Assembly: GCA_027310665.1 (NCBI GenBank)
Contig: DAIDAJ010000005.1
Coordinates: forward strand, 42,195-106,194
DNA: 64,000 bases
From: Sideroxydans sp.
GTDB taxonomy: Bacteria > Pseudomonadota > Gammaproteobacteria > Burkholderiales > Gallionellaceae
Reading direction: 5' to 3'
A program made the translations under genes and the position numbers. Positions 1-7,948 of this stretch are shown one piece after another. The first letter of the stretch is position 1. Every line of letters begins with the position of its first letter. The notes beneath the pieces were generated by a model. The model was not told the DNA's origin. It was given only the letters and a program-made list of their open reading frames with translations, and ran no database searches.

Positions 1-1
1 C

Positions 2-172
2 ATTGGAGAGCTGGAAAAGTATCGCGAGCGTCCGATCGTCGCCGTGTGCCGTAGCGGGCAGCGTTCGGCTTCTGCCTGTGCCGTTCTGGGTAAACAGGGA
101 TTTGCCCAGGTCCACAACTTGAATGGCGGCGTGATGGCCTGGCAAAAAGCCGGCCTGCCGTTGGAGAAATGA
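2..172 (+). CDS. Rhodanese-like domain protein (C-terminal part, cut by window edge)
   Basis: The reading frame is open from the left edge to a TGA at 170-172 and gives the last 56 residues. It contains the active-site loop VCRSGQRS, with the catalytic cysteine of single-domain rhodaneses, and ends with the usual GGVMAWQKAGLP motif. Rhodaneses carry persulfide sulfur on this cysteine, but the donor and acceptor cannot be told from the sequence. The stop overlaps the start of grxC (TGATG), so the two are probably cotranscribed and translationally coupled. The N-terminus lies outside the window, so length and any signal peptide are unknown. Confidence 0.85.
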   Translation: MGELEKYRERPIVAVCRSGQRSASACAVLGKQGFAQVHNLNGGVMAWQKAGLPLEK

Positions 173-435
173 TGGCCAAAATCGTCATGTATTGCACGGA
201 AGTCTGTCCGTATTGCGTGCGCGCCGAACATCTGCTGCAGCGCAAGGGAATAAAGGATATCGAGAAAATACGCGTCGATCTCCAGCCCGAGATGCTCGAC
301 GTCATGATTCAGAAGTCCGGGCGCCGCACCGTGCCGCAGATCTATATCAACGGCGAACATGTCGGTGGATACGACGACATGGCGGCACTGGACCGGGCGG
401 GTAAGCTGGATGCCATGTTGGCGAACAATCATTGA
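172..435 (+). CDS. grxC: Glutaredoxin 3
   Basis: An 87-residue protein with the dithiol active site CPYC near residues 12-15, a TVPQIYI cis-proline motif and a GGYDDM glutathione-binding motif. These are the full set of class I glutaredoxin signatures, and the length is normal for GrxC. It reduces disulfides and glutathionylated proteins in the cytoplasm using glutathione. Two adjacent ATGs occur (169 and 172). The second is preferred because it lies 5-6 bases after GGAG and overlaps the rhodanese stop as TGATG. It lies 10 bases upstream of secB, a neighbour pairing common in proteobacteria. Confidence 0.95.
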   Translation: MAKIVMYCTEVCPYCVRAEHLLQRKGIKDIEKIRVDLQPEMLDVMIQKSGRRTVPQIYINGEHVGGYDDMAALDRAGKLDAMLANNH

Positions 436-445
436 GGAAAATGTC

Positions 446-928
446 ATGACCGAAGCGGCACAAACAAACAAACAACCGATCTTCAATATCGAGAAACTGT
501 ATGTGAAAGATCTTTCCCTGGAGATACCCAACGCTCCCGCCATATTCCTGGAGCGCGAGAATCCCCAGATCGATCTGCAACTGCAAACCCAGGCGGCGCC
601 TCTCGAAGAAGGCCTGTTCGACGTCACCGTGACGGTTACGGTCACGGCAAAGCTGCCGGGAAAAGACAAAGTGCTGTTCCTGATCGAGGCCAAACAGGCG
701 GGTATATTCCAGATACGCAATCTGCCGGCGGAAGATATGGAAACGGTGCTGGCGGTTGCCTGCCCCAATATCCTGTATCCCTATTTGCGCGAAGTGGTGT
801 CGGATGTGGCGGTACGCGGCGGTTTTGCACCGGTCCTCCTCAATCCGATCAACTTCGAAGGGCTTTTCCAGCAACAAAAGCAGCAGTCACAAGCCGAAGG
901 CCAGGCTGCCGAGGCAGTCAAGCACTAA
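446..928 (+). CDS. secB: Protein-export chaperone SecB
   Basis: A 160-residue protein matching SecB in length and sequence: an acidic N-terminus, the IEKLYVKDLSLEIPNAP strand and a C-terminal stretch with NILYPYLREVVSD and GGFAPVLLNPINF, both hallmarks of the family. SecB is a cytoplasmic homotetramer that keeps preproteins unfolded and delivers them to SecA. The start at 446 follows GAGGAAAA. An ATG at 441 in another frame is followed at once by a stop. The gene sits between grxC and gpsA, the classic proteobacterial order, with an SH3 gene inserted before gpsA. Confidence 0.97.
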   Translation: MTEAAQTNKQPIFNIEKLYVKDLSLEIPNAPAIFLERENPQIDLQLQTQAAPLEEGLFDVTVTVTVTAKLPGKDKVLFLIEAKQAGIFQIRNLPAEDMETVLAVACPNILYPYLREVVSDVAVRGGFAPVLLNPINFEGLFQQQKQQSQAEGQAAEAVKH

Positions 929-956
929 CGGCAATGCGATAGAGTCATCTTCGATA

Positions 957-1475
957 ATGAAACTCGACATGCCCGATGTCCTCTCCCCAACCCCCTCCCG
1001 CAGGGCGAGGGGACGGGCGAATCGCTGCTCGGGCTCAGGGTTGGCGAGAGGGCTTGCGGCGGTGTTGCTGCTGGGCGTGAGCCAATGGGCTTGCGCTTTT
1101 GACTTTGTTTCGGTTGCCGAGCCTGCCATCCTGTACGACGCCAATTCGCTGAAGGCGAAGAAACTTTACGTCGCCACGCGTTACCTGCCCCTGGAGCAAG
1201 TGGTTGTGCTGGACAACTGGGTCAAGGTACGCGACAACTCGGGCAAATTGTTCTGGATAGAAAAGCGCCAGCTGAGCAGCAAACGCTACGTCATGGTGAC
1301 GGTTCCAACTGCTACTGTGTATCGCAATCCTGACAATAATTCCGAAGTGGTATTCAAGGCCACCCAGCAACTCGGCATGGAATGGCAGGGCAGTACCGGG
1401 ACGGGCTGGGTCAAGGTGCGTCATGCGGACGGCAGCACGGGCTATCTGAAATCCAGCGATGTGTGGGGTGACTGA
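957..1475 (+). CDS. Secreted SH3-domain protein
   Basis: A 172-residue product. After a hydrophobic signal segment (about residues 29-48, cleavage near WACA/FDF) come two bacterial SH3-type repeats (about 55-110 and 112-170). The second has the typical AT(V)YRNPDNNS and GWVKVRHADGSTGYL signatures. SH3_3/SH3_4 domains usually bind cell wall, and a periplasmic role is inferred. The ATG at 957 puts a REP-like palindrome (980-1052) inside the N-terminus, coding an Arg/Ser/Pro-rich stretch before the signal peptide. A TTG at 1041 would give a normal signal peptide with no REP-coded residues and may be the real start. The stop overlaps the gpsA start (TGATG). Confidence 0.75.
   Translation: MKLDMPDVLSPTPSRRARGRANRCSGSGLARGLAAVLLLGVSQWACAFDFVSVAEPAILYDANSLKAKKLYVATRYLPLEQVVVLDNWVKVRDNSGKLFWIEKRQLSSKRYVMVTVPTATVYRNPDNNSEVVFKATQQLGMEWQGSTGTGWVKVRHADGSTGYLKSSDVWGD
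980..1052. repeat. REP-like palindrome, CCTCTCCCC family
   Basis: The left arm CCTCTCCCCAACCC (980-993) pairs with GGGTTGGCGAGAGG (1038-1051) with one mismatch. A smaller hairpin, CCCTCCCGCAGGGCGAGGG, lies inside. The same arm sequence recurs at about 61268 and related forms occur at 24166 and 26666. It overlaps the 5' end of the SH3-domain gene and is open in that frame. Confidence 0.65.
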
Positions 1476-2467
1476 TGAAAGTCGCAGTGCTGGGTTCGGG
1501 CGCATGGGGAACCGCGTTGGCGGTCAGTTTCGCCCCGCGTCACCAAGTCACCCTGTGGGCACGCGATGCGCAACGGGTCGAGGCGATGCGCGCCTCGCGC
1601 CAGAATCAGCGCTATCTGCCTGACATCACTCTCCCTGCCGAACTGGGACTTTCCTCCGATCTGAATGAAGCGCTGGCTGGCGCAGAGTTGGTCATCGTCG
1701 CAGTTCCGGTTGCGGCGCTACGTGGCACGTTGCAGCAAATCGCCAAACTGCCCGTGCCTGTTCCCGTAATCTGGGTGTGCAAAGGATTCGAGAGCGGCAC
1801 TTCCCAACTTCCCCATCAGATCGTCACCGACACCTTGCCTGCATCCTTTCCGCGCGGGGTGCTGTCTGGTCCCAGTTTTGCCCAGGAAGTGGCGCGTAGC
1901 CTGCCGACCGCGTTGACGCTGGCCTCCGGCGACAGCGAGTTCGCCCAAAACACGGCGAAGGCGCTGCACCATTCCCGTTTGAGGATCTATTCCAGCACCG
2001 ATGTGGTCGGTGTCGAGATCGGCGGCGCCATCAAGAACGTGCTGGCCATCGCCGCAGGCATCTGCGACGGCATGAAGATGGGCCTGAACGCACGTGCAGC
2101 CTTGCTTACCCGCGGGCTGGCCGAGATGACGCGGCTGGGTATGCAGATGGGCGGTCACGCTGAAACATTGGGCGGGCTGTCCGGCGTGGGCGACTTGATC
2201 CTCACCTGTACCGGCGATCTTTCACGCAACCGCCAGGTTGGCATGCTGCTGGCACAAGGCAAATCGCTCGCGACTATTCTCGACGAACTGGGGCATGTGG
2301 CGGAAGGTGTGTACACGGCACGTGAAGTGCATCGAATCTCCCTGCAACGCGGGGTCGAGATGCCGATCTGCGAAGCGGTGTATCGCGTGTTGTATGAAAA
2401 CCTGGCGGTGGACAAGGCAGTCGAGGCGCTGCTGAGCCGTCAACCCGGCAGCGAGTTCATGGGCTGA
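1475..2467 (+). CDS. gpsA: Glycerol-3-phosphate dehydrogenase [NAD(P)+]
   Basis: A 330-residue protein of normal GpsA length. The N-terminal Rossmann motif GSGAWGTALA is at residues 7-16, with IGGAIKNVLAIAAGICDGM in the middle and the C-terminal domain motif GLSGVGDLILTCTGDLSRN. It makes sn-glycerol 3-phosphate from dihydroxyacetone phosphate for phospholipid synthesis, in the cytoplasm. The ATG overlaps the stop of the upstream SH3 gene (TGATG). The 3' end overlaps the convergent trmL gene by 28 bases. Confidence 0.97.
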   Translation: MKVAVLGSGAWGTALAVSFAPRHQVTLWARDAQRVEAMRASRQNQRYLPDITLPAELGLSSDLNEALAGAELVIVAVPVAALRGTLQQIAKLPVPVPVIWVCKGFESGTSQLPHQIVTDTLPASFPRGVLSGPSFAQEVARSLPTALTLASGDSEFAQNTAKALHHSRLRIYSSTDVVGVEIGGAIKNVLAIAAGICDGMKMGLNARAALLTRGLAEMTRLGMQMGGHAETLGGLSGVGDLILTCTGDLSRNRQVGMLLAQGKSLATILDELGHVAEGVYTAREVHRISLQRGVEMPICEAVYRVLYENLAVDKAVEALLSRQPGSEFMG

Positions 2468-2925
2468 CTGCCGGCGAAGTTGCACTGCCGCCAGGCTTCG
2501 AACACTGCCACTGCCACCGTATTCGACAGATTCAAACTGCGGTTGTCCGGCAGCATCGGCAAGCGCAAACGCCGCTCCGGCGCAATTGATTCCAATACTG
2601 CGGCAGGCAAGCCGCGACTCTCCGGCCCGAACAAAAAAGCATCCCCCGCCTGATATTGCACCTCGTGGTAGTGATGAACAGCCTTCGTGGTAAAGGCGAA
2701 CAGGCGCGCCTGCGGCAATGTGCGCAGACAAGCGGCGAGGCTGTCGTGTACCTGCATCGTCGCGTATTCGTGATAATCCAGACCGGCACGGCGCAAATGC
2801 TTGTCGTCGAGCGCAAACCCCAGCGGGCGGATCAGGTGCAACCGGGCGCCGGTGTTAGCGCACAAACGGATGATGTTGCCGGTGTTGGGCGGAATTTCGG
2901 GCTCGTACAAGATCACGTTAAACAT
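2440..2925 (-). CDS. trmL: tRNA (cytidine(34)-2'-O)-methyltransferase, SPOUT family
   Basis: A 161-residue SPOUT methyltransferase. The N-terminus FNVILYEPEIPPNTGNIIRLCANTG and the C-terminal knot motifs LFGPESRGLP and LPMLPDNRSLNLSNTVAVAVFE identify TrmL (YibK). It methylates the ribose of the wobble base in tRNA-Leu isoacceptors using SAM. It is on the minus strand, convergent with gpsA (28-base overlap) and divergent from mshE, so the 92 bases at 2926-3017 must hold promoters for both directions. Confidence 0.95.
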   Translation of the reverse strand: MFNVILYEPEIPPNTGNIIRLCANTGARLHLIRPLGFALDDKHLRRAGLDYHEYATMQVHDSLAACLRTLPQARLFAFTTKAVHHYHEVQYQAGDAFLFGPESRGLPAAVLESIAPERRLRLPMLPDNRSLNLSNTVAVAVFEAWRQCNFAGSQPMNSLPG

Positions 2926-2945
2926 GAAGAAAATGGCCAGAAGGC

Positions 2946-2974
2946 TTGTCAGTACAGGGAAAAACGGCTAACTT
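2946..2974 (+). promoter_or_regulatory. Candidate sigma-70 promoter of mshE module
   Basis: TTGTCA (2946-2951), a 17-base spacer, then TAACTT (2969-2974), about 45 bases before the mshE start. The -10 box is weak on its own. The same arrangement, TTGACA-N17-TAACTTC, lies before the second MSHA module at 14628-14656, which supports the call. Confidence 0.4.
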
Positions 2975-3017
2975 CCGTCCCTGTCAACCAGGGTCTGCAT
3001 AGTCACAAGGGGGAATT

Positions 3018-4721
3018 ATGGCGCGTCCGGAGAAAATCCGCTTAGGTGATCTGCTGGTTCAGCAGAAACTCATTTCACTGGACCAGCTCCAGTTTGCGTT
3101 GGAGCAGCAAAAACACAGTGGCCGCAAGCTGGGGCGTGTGCTGGTCGATAATGCCTTTGTCAGCGAAGACCAGATCTCCGAAGCCATCGCCAAACAGCTG
3201 AATATTCCCTTCATCAACCTCAAATACTACAACGTCAATCTCGAGATCGTACGTCGTCTGCCGGAGAACCAGGCGCGGCGCTTCCGTGCCGTGGCCCTGG
3301 AAGAGCGCAACGGCGCGCTTCTGATCGGCATGGCAGATCCGACAGACCTGTTTGCGTTCGACGAGATCGCGCGCCTGCTGAAGCGCGATATCGATCTCGC
3401 GGTGGTGACAGAAGGCCAGTTGCTGGAAACCATCGATCGCGTCTATCGCCGCACTGAGGAGATCACCGGTCTCGCGCGCGAAGTCTCCGAAGACCTTGGC
3501 GACAGCTATATCGATTTCGGTGCCCTGGGCGATTCGGTCGGACTCGAAGAAGCGCCGGTCGTAAAACTGCTGCAGACCATGTTCGACGATGCGACTCAGG
3601 TTCGCGCTTCGGACATCCACATCGAGCCGCAGGAATCCCGTTTGCAGATACGCTTCCGTATCGACGGGGCGCTGCACCTGCAAACGGAGACGGACAGCAA
3701 GATCGCCAATGCGCTTGCGCTGCGTCTGAAGCTGATGTCCGGCCTGGACATTTCAGAGAAGCGGCTGCCGCAGGACGGCCGTTTCAACATGCGCGTGCGC
3801 GACCAGGCCATCGATGTGCGTATCTCGACCATGCCGACGCAATACGGGGAATCGGTGGTCATGCGCCTGCTCAACCAGAGTGGCAGCTTTCTCACCCTGG
3901 ACAAGCTGGGCATGCCGCCGGATATGCTCAAGCGCTTCCGCGAGATCATACAGCGCAGCAACGGCATGGTGCTGGTCACCGGCCCTACAGGTAGCGGAAA
4001 GACCACCACGCTGTACGCCGGTCTGGCGGAGATCAACACGATCGACCAGAAGATCATCACCGTGGAAGACCCGGTGGAATACCGGCTGCCCGGCATCAAT
4101 CAGGTTCAAGTGAACGAAAAGATCGAACTGACTTTCTCGCGCGTACTGCGTTCCGCCTTGCGCCAGGACCCGGACATCATCCTCGTCGGCGAAATGCGCG
4201 ATGCCGAAACGGCACAGATCGGCATGCGTGCCGCGATGACCGGCCACCTGGTTTTCTCCACGCTGCACACGCGCGATACCGCCGGCACGCTGTTCCGTCT
4301 GGTCGATATGGGTGCGCCGAAATACATGGTGGCCTCGTCTGTGCAGGCTGTGCTGGCGCAACGCTTGTTGCGCCGCGTCTGCGAAAGCTGCAGTGAGACG
4401 CATCTGCCGACGCCGCAGGAGGCAGAATGGCTGGAAGCGGAAGGCGTTGCCCGCAGCGACTGGGGTACGCTGCTGCACGGCCGGGGCTGCTCGCATTGCA
4501 ACGGTACCGGTTATCACGGCCGCATGGGCGTATACGAAATGCTGGAAATGGGGCAGGCACTGGTCGAGGCGGCCGCACATGACGACAATACCCACTTCAT
4601 GCAGGTTGCACGCGACCACCTGAAAGGCAAAACCCTGCTCGACGCTGCCCTGCGCGAGATGAAGCTGGGCCGCACCAGCGTCTCGGAAGTCATGCGCATC
4701 AGCAACCAAGTGGAAGACTGA
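3018..4721 (+). CDS. mshE: MSHA pilus assembly ATPase with c-di-GMP-binding MshEN domain
   Basis: A 567-residue GspE/PilB-type secretion ATPase that powers pilus extension on the inner membrane's cytoplasmic side. Residues 8-31 (from RLGDLL to LEQQ) and 37-60 (from KLGRVL to IAKQ) are two 24-residue motifs separated by exactly five residues. This is the published layout of the MshEN c-di-GMP-binding module. Walker A GPTGSGKT is at 322-329, Walker B DIILVGE near 386-392, and the His box GHLVFSTLH near 409-417. Zinc-type cysteines are C455/C458 and C491/C494. The start follows GGGGGAA. It overlaps mshG (ATGA-like, sharing base 4721), and three GGDEF-EAL proteins are encoded in the same window. 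Confidence 0.95.
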   Translation: MARPEKIRLGDLLVQQKLISLDQLQFALEQQKHSGRKLGRVLVDNAFVSEDQISEAIAKQLNIPFINLKYYNVNLEIVRRLPENQARRFRAVALEERNGALLIGMADPTDLFAFDEIARLLKRDIDLAVVTEGQLLETIDRVYRRTEEITGLAREVSEDLGDSYIDFGALGDSVGLEEAPVVKLLQTMFDDATQVRASDIHIEPQESRLQIRFRIDGALHLQTETDSKIANALALRLKLMSGLDISEKRLPQDGRFNMRVRDQAIDVRISTMPTQYGESVVMRLLNQSGSFLTLDKLGMPPDMLKRFREIIQRSNGMVLVTGPTGSGKTTTLYAGLAEINTIDQKIITVEDPVEYRLPGINQVQVNEKIELTFSRVLRSALRQDPDIILVGEMRDAETAQIGMRAAMTGHLVFSTLHTRDTAGTLFRLVDMGAPKYMVASSVQAVLAQRLLRRVCESCSETHLPTPQEAEWLEAEGVARSDWGTLLHGRGCSHCNGTGYHGRMGVYEMLEMGQALVEAAAHDDNTHFMQVARDHLKGKTLLDAALREMKLGRTSVSEVMRISNQVED

Positions 4722-5962
4722 TGCCGGTATTCGCCTACAAGGGAAGGAGCAATCGCGGCGACCTTGTGCAAGGTTCGCTGGAAGGGACGGATAGCGGAGT
4801 CATTGCGGACCAGTTGCTGAAGACCGGCATCACGCCGACCGAAATCAAACCCACCTCGCAATCCGTCCGGAGCACAGACAATACCGAAATCAGTCTGTGG
4901 CAACGGCTTACGTCCGAGAAGAAGGTCGATACGCTGGAACTGATGCTGTTCAGCCGCCAGATGTACACCCTCCTCAAGGCCGGCGTTCCCATCATGCGCG
5001 CGCTGGCCGGGCTGCAGGAGTCCACGCATAACCCGGCTTTTGCCGGCATGCTGCAAGACCTGCGCGAAAGCCTGGACAGCGGGCGTGAGCTTTCCACCGC
5101 CTTGCGCCGCCACCCCAAGGTGTTCTCCCCGTTTTACCTGAGCATGGTCCAGGTAGGCGAAATGACCGGCATGCTGGATGTCACTTTCCTGCGGCTGTAC
5201 GAACACCTTGAGTTTGAGAAAGACATGAAGGACCGCATCAAGGCGGCTTTGCGCTACCCGACGTTCGTGGTGATTGCGATGGGGATCGCGATTGTCATCG
5301 TCAATATCTTCGTCATTCCCGCCTTTGCCAAAGTGTTTGAAGGGTTCCATGCCGAGCTGCCGCTGATGACCAGAATCCTGATGGGTTTCTCCGGCTTCAT
5401 GGTGCAATCCTGGCCGATCCTGCTGGCGTTGCTGGTCGGTGCGGTAGTCGCGTTCCGTTCGTGGGTCAATACCGTGGACGGGCGCTACAAGTGGGATCGC
5501 TACAAGCTCCACATCCCGATCGCCGGCAGGATCATCATGAAGGCGACACTGGCGCGTTTTGCCCGCAGCCTGGCGCTCTCGTTCAAAAGCGGCATCCCCA
5601 TCGTGCAGGGCTTGAACTCGGTCGGGCTGGTGGTGGATAACGAATTCATGCGCAGCCGCGTCGAGCAGATGCGCGACGGCGTCGAACGCGGAGAGAGCAT
5701 CCTGCGCACCGCCGCAGCGACCGGCGTATTCAACCCTACCGTGTTGCAGATGATCGCCGTGGGCGAGGAGACGGGCGACATGGACGGTCTGATGTTCGAG
5801 ATTGCGGGCATGTACGAGCGCGAAGTGGAATACGAGATCAAGAGCCTGAGTGCCAATATCGAACCCATCATGATCGTCTTGCTCGGCGGCATGGTGCTGG
5901 TACTTGCGCTGGGCATTTTCCTGCCGATGTGGGATTTGGGCAAAGTCGCGTTGCACAGATGA
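4721..5962 (+). CDS. mshG: MSHA pilus inner-membrane platform protein (GspF/PilC family)
   Basis: A 413-residue type II secretion F-family protein. Two homologous cytoplasmic T2SSF domains (about 70-195 and 275-395) each begin with the family motif LELMLFSRQMYTLLKAG or LARFARSLALSFKSGIP. Membrane segments follow near 180-205, 225-250 and 378-400. The platform protein links the ATPase MshE to the pilin polymer. Its stop overlaps the start of the next gene (ATGA at 5959-5962). A 7-bp-period palindrome begins 8 bases after the stop. Confidence 0.93.
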   Translation: MPVFAYKGRSNRGDLVQGSLEGTDSGVIADQLLKTGITPTEIKPTSQSVRSTDNTEISLWQRLTSEKKVDTLELMLFSRQMYTLLKAGVPIMRALAGLQESTHNPAFAGMLQDLRESLDSGRELSTALRRHPKVFSPFYLSMVQVGEMTGMLDVTFLRLYEHLEFEKDMKDRIKAALRYPTFVVIAMGIAIVIVNIFVIPAFAKVFEGFHAELPLMTRILMGFSGFMVQSWPILLALLVGAVVAFRSWVNTVDGRYKWDRYKLHIPIAGRIIMKATLARFARSLALSFKSGIPIVQGLNSVGLVVDNEFMRSRVEQMRDGVERGESILRTAAATGVFNPTVLQMIAVGEETGDMDGLMFEIAGMYEREVEYEIKSLSANIEPIMIVLLGGMVLVLALGIFLPMWDLGKVALHR

Positions 5963-6558
5963 CTGGTCAGGATACGGGATACGGGATACAGGATTCGGGG
6001 GAGGAGGGGCTTCGGCCCGTATCCCGTATCCCGTATCCCGTATCCTCAAAAGGTTTCACCCTCCTCGAACTCATCGTTGTCGTCAGCATCGTCGCGCTAC
6101 TGGCCGGTTCGTTGTTGTCGCGCATCCCCTATTACCAGGAACAGGCTGAAAAGACCGTCGTGGAGCAGATGACGGGGGCGATGCAAAGTGCCTTGATCAT
6201 GCGCTATGGTTCGCTGATGGCGCACGGAGCGGGAGCGGAGAAAGGGTTGAGCGCCCTCGCCGTCGACAATCCCATGGACTGGTTACAGCAAAAGCCGAAG
6301 AACTACGCGGGCGAGTTCTTCGACCCGATGCCGAAGACGGTATCGCCCGGGCACTGGATGTTCGACCTGAAATCGCGAGAGTTGATCTATGTGCTGGATC
6401 GCAGCGACCATTTCACCCCGGGTAAGGACGGGCAGAAATGGATACGCTTCCACGTCAGGCTTGAGTATGAATCCCCTGCGGACGGTGTGGCAGGAAGCAA
6501 GAAAGAACTGGCCTCGACCTTGTTCGAGCCGACCGAACCTTACCGCTGGTTTGATTGA
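5959..6558 (+). CDS. MSHA-locus type IV pseudopilin with palindrome-coded leader
   Basis: A 199-residue prepilin-like protein. The class III cleavage site is SSKG/FTLLELIVVV, with Phe+1 and Glu+5, followed by the hydrophobic pilin helix. Counting from the ATG that overlaps the mshG stop, the leader is 32 residues, far longer than the 5-10 typical of pilins. Almost all of it is encoded by the palindrome at 5970-6045. The mature part has no obvious disulfide pair. By position it matches the small prepilins MshB/MshF, but I cannot choose between them. A start upstream at 5929 inside mshG would lengthen the leader further. No plausible start lies between the palindrome and the cleavage site. Confidence 0.8.
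   Translation: MTGQDTGYGIQDSGEEGLRPVSRIPYPVSSKGFTLLELIVVVSIVALLAGSLLSRIPYYQEQAEKTVVEQMTGAMQSALIMRYGSLMAHGAGAEKGLSALAVDNPMDWLQQKPKNYAGEFFDPMPKTVSPGHWMFDLKSRELIYVLDRSDHFTPGKDGQKWIRFHVRLEYESPADGVAGSKKELASTLFEPTEPYRWFD
5970..6045. repeat. 7-bp-period palindrome (GGATACG type)
   Basis: The left arm is GGATACG, GGATACG, GGATACA, GGATTCG in tandem (5970-5997). The right arm is the complementary CGTATCC unit repeated four times, ending at 6045. Between them lies a GAGGAGGGGCTTCGGCCCG spacer with its own GGGGCTTCGGCCC hairpin. The whole forms one long hairpin. It is translated in frame as the leader of the pseudopilin. Confidence 0.85.
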
Positions 6559-6565
6559 GGTGCTC

Positions 6566-7189
6566 GTGAACCCTATCGTCGAATCCCTGTTGTTGCGCTC
6601 CTTCGTCCTGTTCCTGATGCTGGGTAGCCTGGCCGGTCTCGTGGTCGGCGCACTGTTGCTGCATGGGCCGGACAGGCTGCGAACGGTCGGCAATATCCTT
6701 AACCGCTGGATATCCACCAGGCACATAAACCAGGCGCTGGACCGTACTTTCGAGGTGGAGCCCTGGTTTTACCGCCATCGCCGCATCAGCGGCTGGCTGA
6801 TATTGCTGTCATCCGGCTACATACTTTACGCATTCACCTTCGGCCTGGATCGGAATATTGCTGTAATCGGCCTTTCCGGGCGCTTTGGATTGCCTTCCGG
6901 AGTCGTCGGGGGATTGCTCGATGCAATGGTGTTGAGCGCCTTGCTGGGGGCATTGCTCGCCGTGTTCGTCAGCCTCTTCCTGTTGCTGCGTCCCAGCATG
7001 CTGCGTGACTTCGAACAGGGCGCGAACCGTTGGGTATCTTTGCGTCGCGGACTGAAGCCGCTGGAGATGGAGCGCGAAGGTCTGGATGAATACGTCTATA
7101 AATATGCTCGCCAAGTCGGGATACTGCTGGTGCTGGGCAGTCTTTATACACTTGCATTGCTGGCCTTATGGATTGGTCATTACCGCTAA
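6566..7189 (+). CDS. Unrecognised four-helix membrane protein in MSHA operon
   Basis: About 207 residues from GTG 6566 (GTG 6560 is also possible; GAGG at 6557-6560 favours 6566). Four hydrophobic segments can be seen: about residues 10-31, 76-95, 112-140 and 185-205. Between them are basic cytoplasmic-type loops such as RRGLKPLEMEREG. I do not recognise a family or a catalytic motif. It lies 7 bases after the pseudopilin and ends about 190 bases before mshA, so it is probably the last gene of the mshE-mshG transcript. A role in pilus assembly or membrane anchoring is only suggested by position. Confidence 0.7.
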   Translation: MNPIVESLLLRSFVLFLMLGSLAGLVVGALLLHGPDRLRTVGNILNRWISTRHINQALDRTFEVEPWFYRHRRISGWLILLSSGYILYAFTFGLDRNIAVIGLSGRFGLPSGVVGGLLDAMVLSALLGALLAVFVSLFLLLRPSMLRDFEQGANRWVSLRRGLKPLEMEREGLDEYVYKYARQVGILLVLGSLYTLALLALWIGHYR

Positions 7190-7249
7190 CCATTCGTCGG
7201 TAATACTTTAACCATTTGTCCTAAGTTATTGCTGAAAGGGAGATTTGGC

Positions 7250-7278
7250 TTGTTTTTGGGAGCGTTTTCCTCTAAATT
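7250..7278 (+). promoter_or_regulatory. Candidate mshA promoter
   Basis: TTGTTT (7250-7255), 17-base spacer, TAAATT (7273-7278), in the 189-base gap before mshA. It would leave a leader of roughly 95 bases ending in the strong ribosome-binding site GAGGAGAG (7363-7370). Hexamer matches are moderate, so this is a proposal only. Confidence 0.3.
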
Positions 7279-7378
7279 TACAGAGCGCTTGTTCTAACGG
7301 GATGCTGCGGCATCGTGCACGACGGTCGGGAGAAGCAAAGACAAGGCTGCGGCCTTCAACCTCGAGGAGAGAGATATT

Positions 7379-7840
7379 ATGAGAAAGCAACAAGGTTTTA
7401 CGTTGATCGAATTGATCGTGGTGATCGTGATTCTGGGAATCTTGGCAGCGACTGCATTGCCGAAATTCGCGGACTTGTCCAAGGACGCACGTTACGCTTC
7501 CGCGCAAGGTGCATTGGGCGCGATCAATTCCGCGGCCAGCCTGGCTCACGCCCAGTGGCTGGTGGCGGGGTCTGCCACTTTGGCACAGATCACCATGGAA
7601 GGCGCTAATGTCACGCTGGTAAATGGCTACCCCGATGCAACGCCCACAGGGATTGATACTGCTGCCGGGTTGCTGAACAGCGGTTCTTACACGATCACGG
7701 GCGCAGGGCCCCGTACGTTCACGCCACTGGGTGTGACGACCGCGGCAAATTGCCAGGTTTCGTATACCCCGCCTGCATCGGCTGGCTTTGCTCCAACTAT
7801 CGTGCTGAATGCCCCGCAACAGGCGGCTGGCTGTAACTAA
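7379..7840 (+). CDS. mshA: Major MSHA-type pilin
   Basis: A 153-residue prepilin with a six-residue basic leader MRKQQG, cleaved before FTLIELIVVIVILGILAATALPKF, the textbook type IVa pilin N-terminus with Glu+5. The globular part is small and rich in Ala, Thr and Gly. Two cysteines, at TAANCQVS and at the C-terminal AAGCN, can form the D-region disulfide. It has its own strong ribosome-binding site, a separate upstream gap and an intrinsic terminator 56 bases after the stop. This fits high, separate expression of the structural subunit. Confidence 0.93.
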   Translation: MRKQQGFTLIELIVVIVILGILAATALPKFADLSKDARYASAQGALGAINSAASLAHAQWLVAGSATLAQITMEGANVTLVNGYPDATPTGIDTAAGLLNSGSYTITGAGPRTFTPLGVTTAANCQVSYTPPASAGFAPTIVLNAPQQAAGCN

Positions 7841-7895
7841 TCAGTCTTTCGGCGCGCGATAACCGCGGTACTTGCGATGTATCCGCAATCGACTC

Positions 7896-7924
7896 AGGGA
7901 GGCTTCGGTCTCCCTTGTTTTTTG
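7896..7924 (+). terminator. Rho-independent terminator after mshA
   Basis: The stem GGGAGGC (7897-7903), tetraloop TTCG and GTCTCCC (7908-7914), extended by an A-T pair at 7896/7915, are followed by TGTTTTTTG. The stem contains one G-U pair. Its place just downstream of the major pilin gene explains how mshA could be transcribed more than mshC-Q. Confidence 0.85.
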
Positions 7925-7939
7925 TATGCCATCGGGTTT

Positions 7940-7948
7940 TGCTACACT
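7940..7948 (+). promoter_or_regulatory. Candidate extended -10 promoter of mshC-Q
   Basis: TTGCTACACT contains TGC-TACACT, an extended -10 element, 16 bases after the mshA terminator and about 130 bases before mshC. No good -35 box is at 17 bases, because the position is occupied by the terminator's T tract. The evidence is position plus one motif. Confidence 0.25.

Noticed and set aside
7241..7266. Sigma-54 promoter before mshA (TTGGCTTGTTTTTGGGAG)
   Set aside because: The GG of the -24 element is present but no GC dinucleotide lies at the -12 position with the required spacing.
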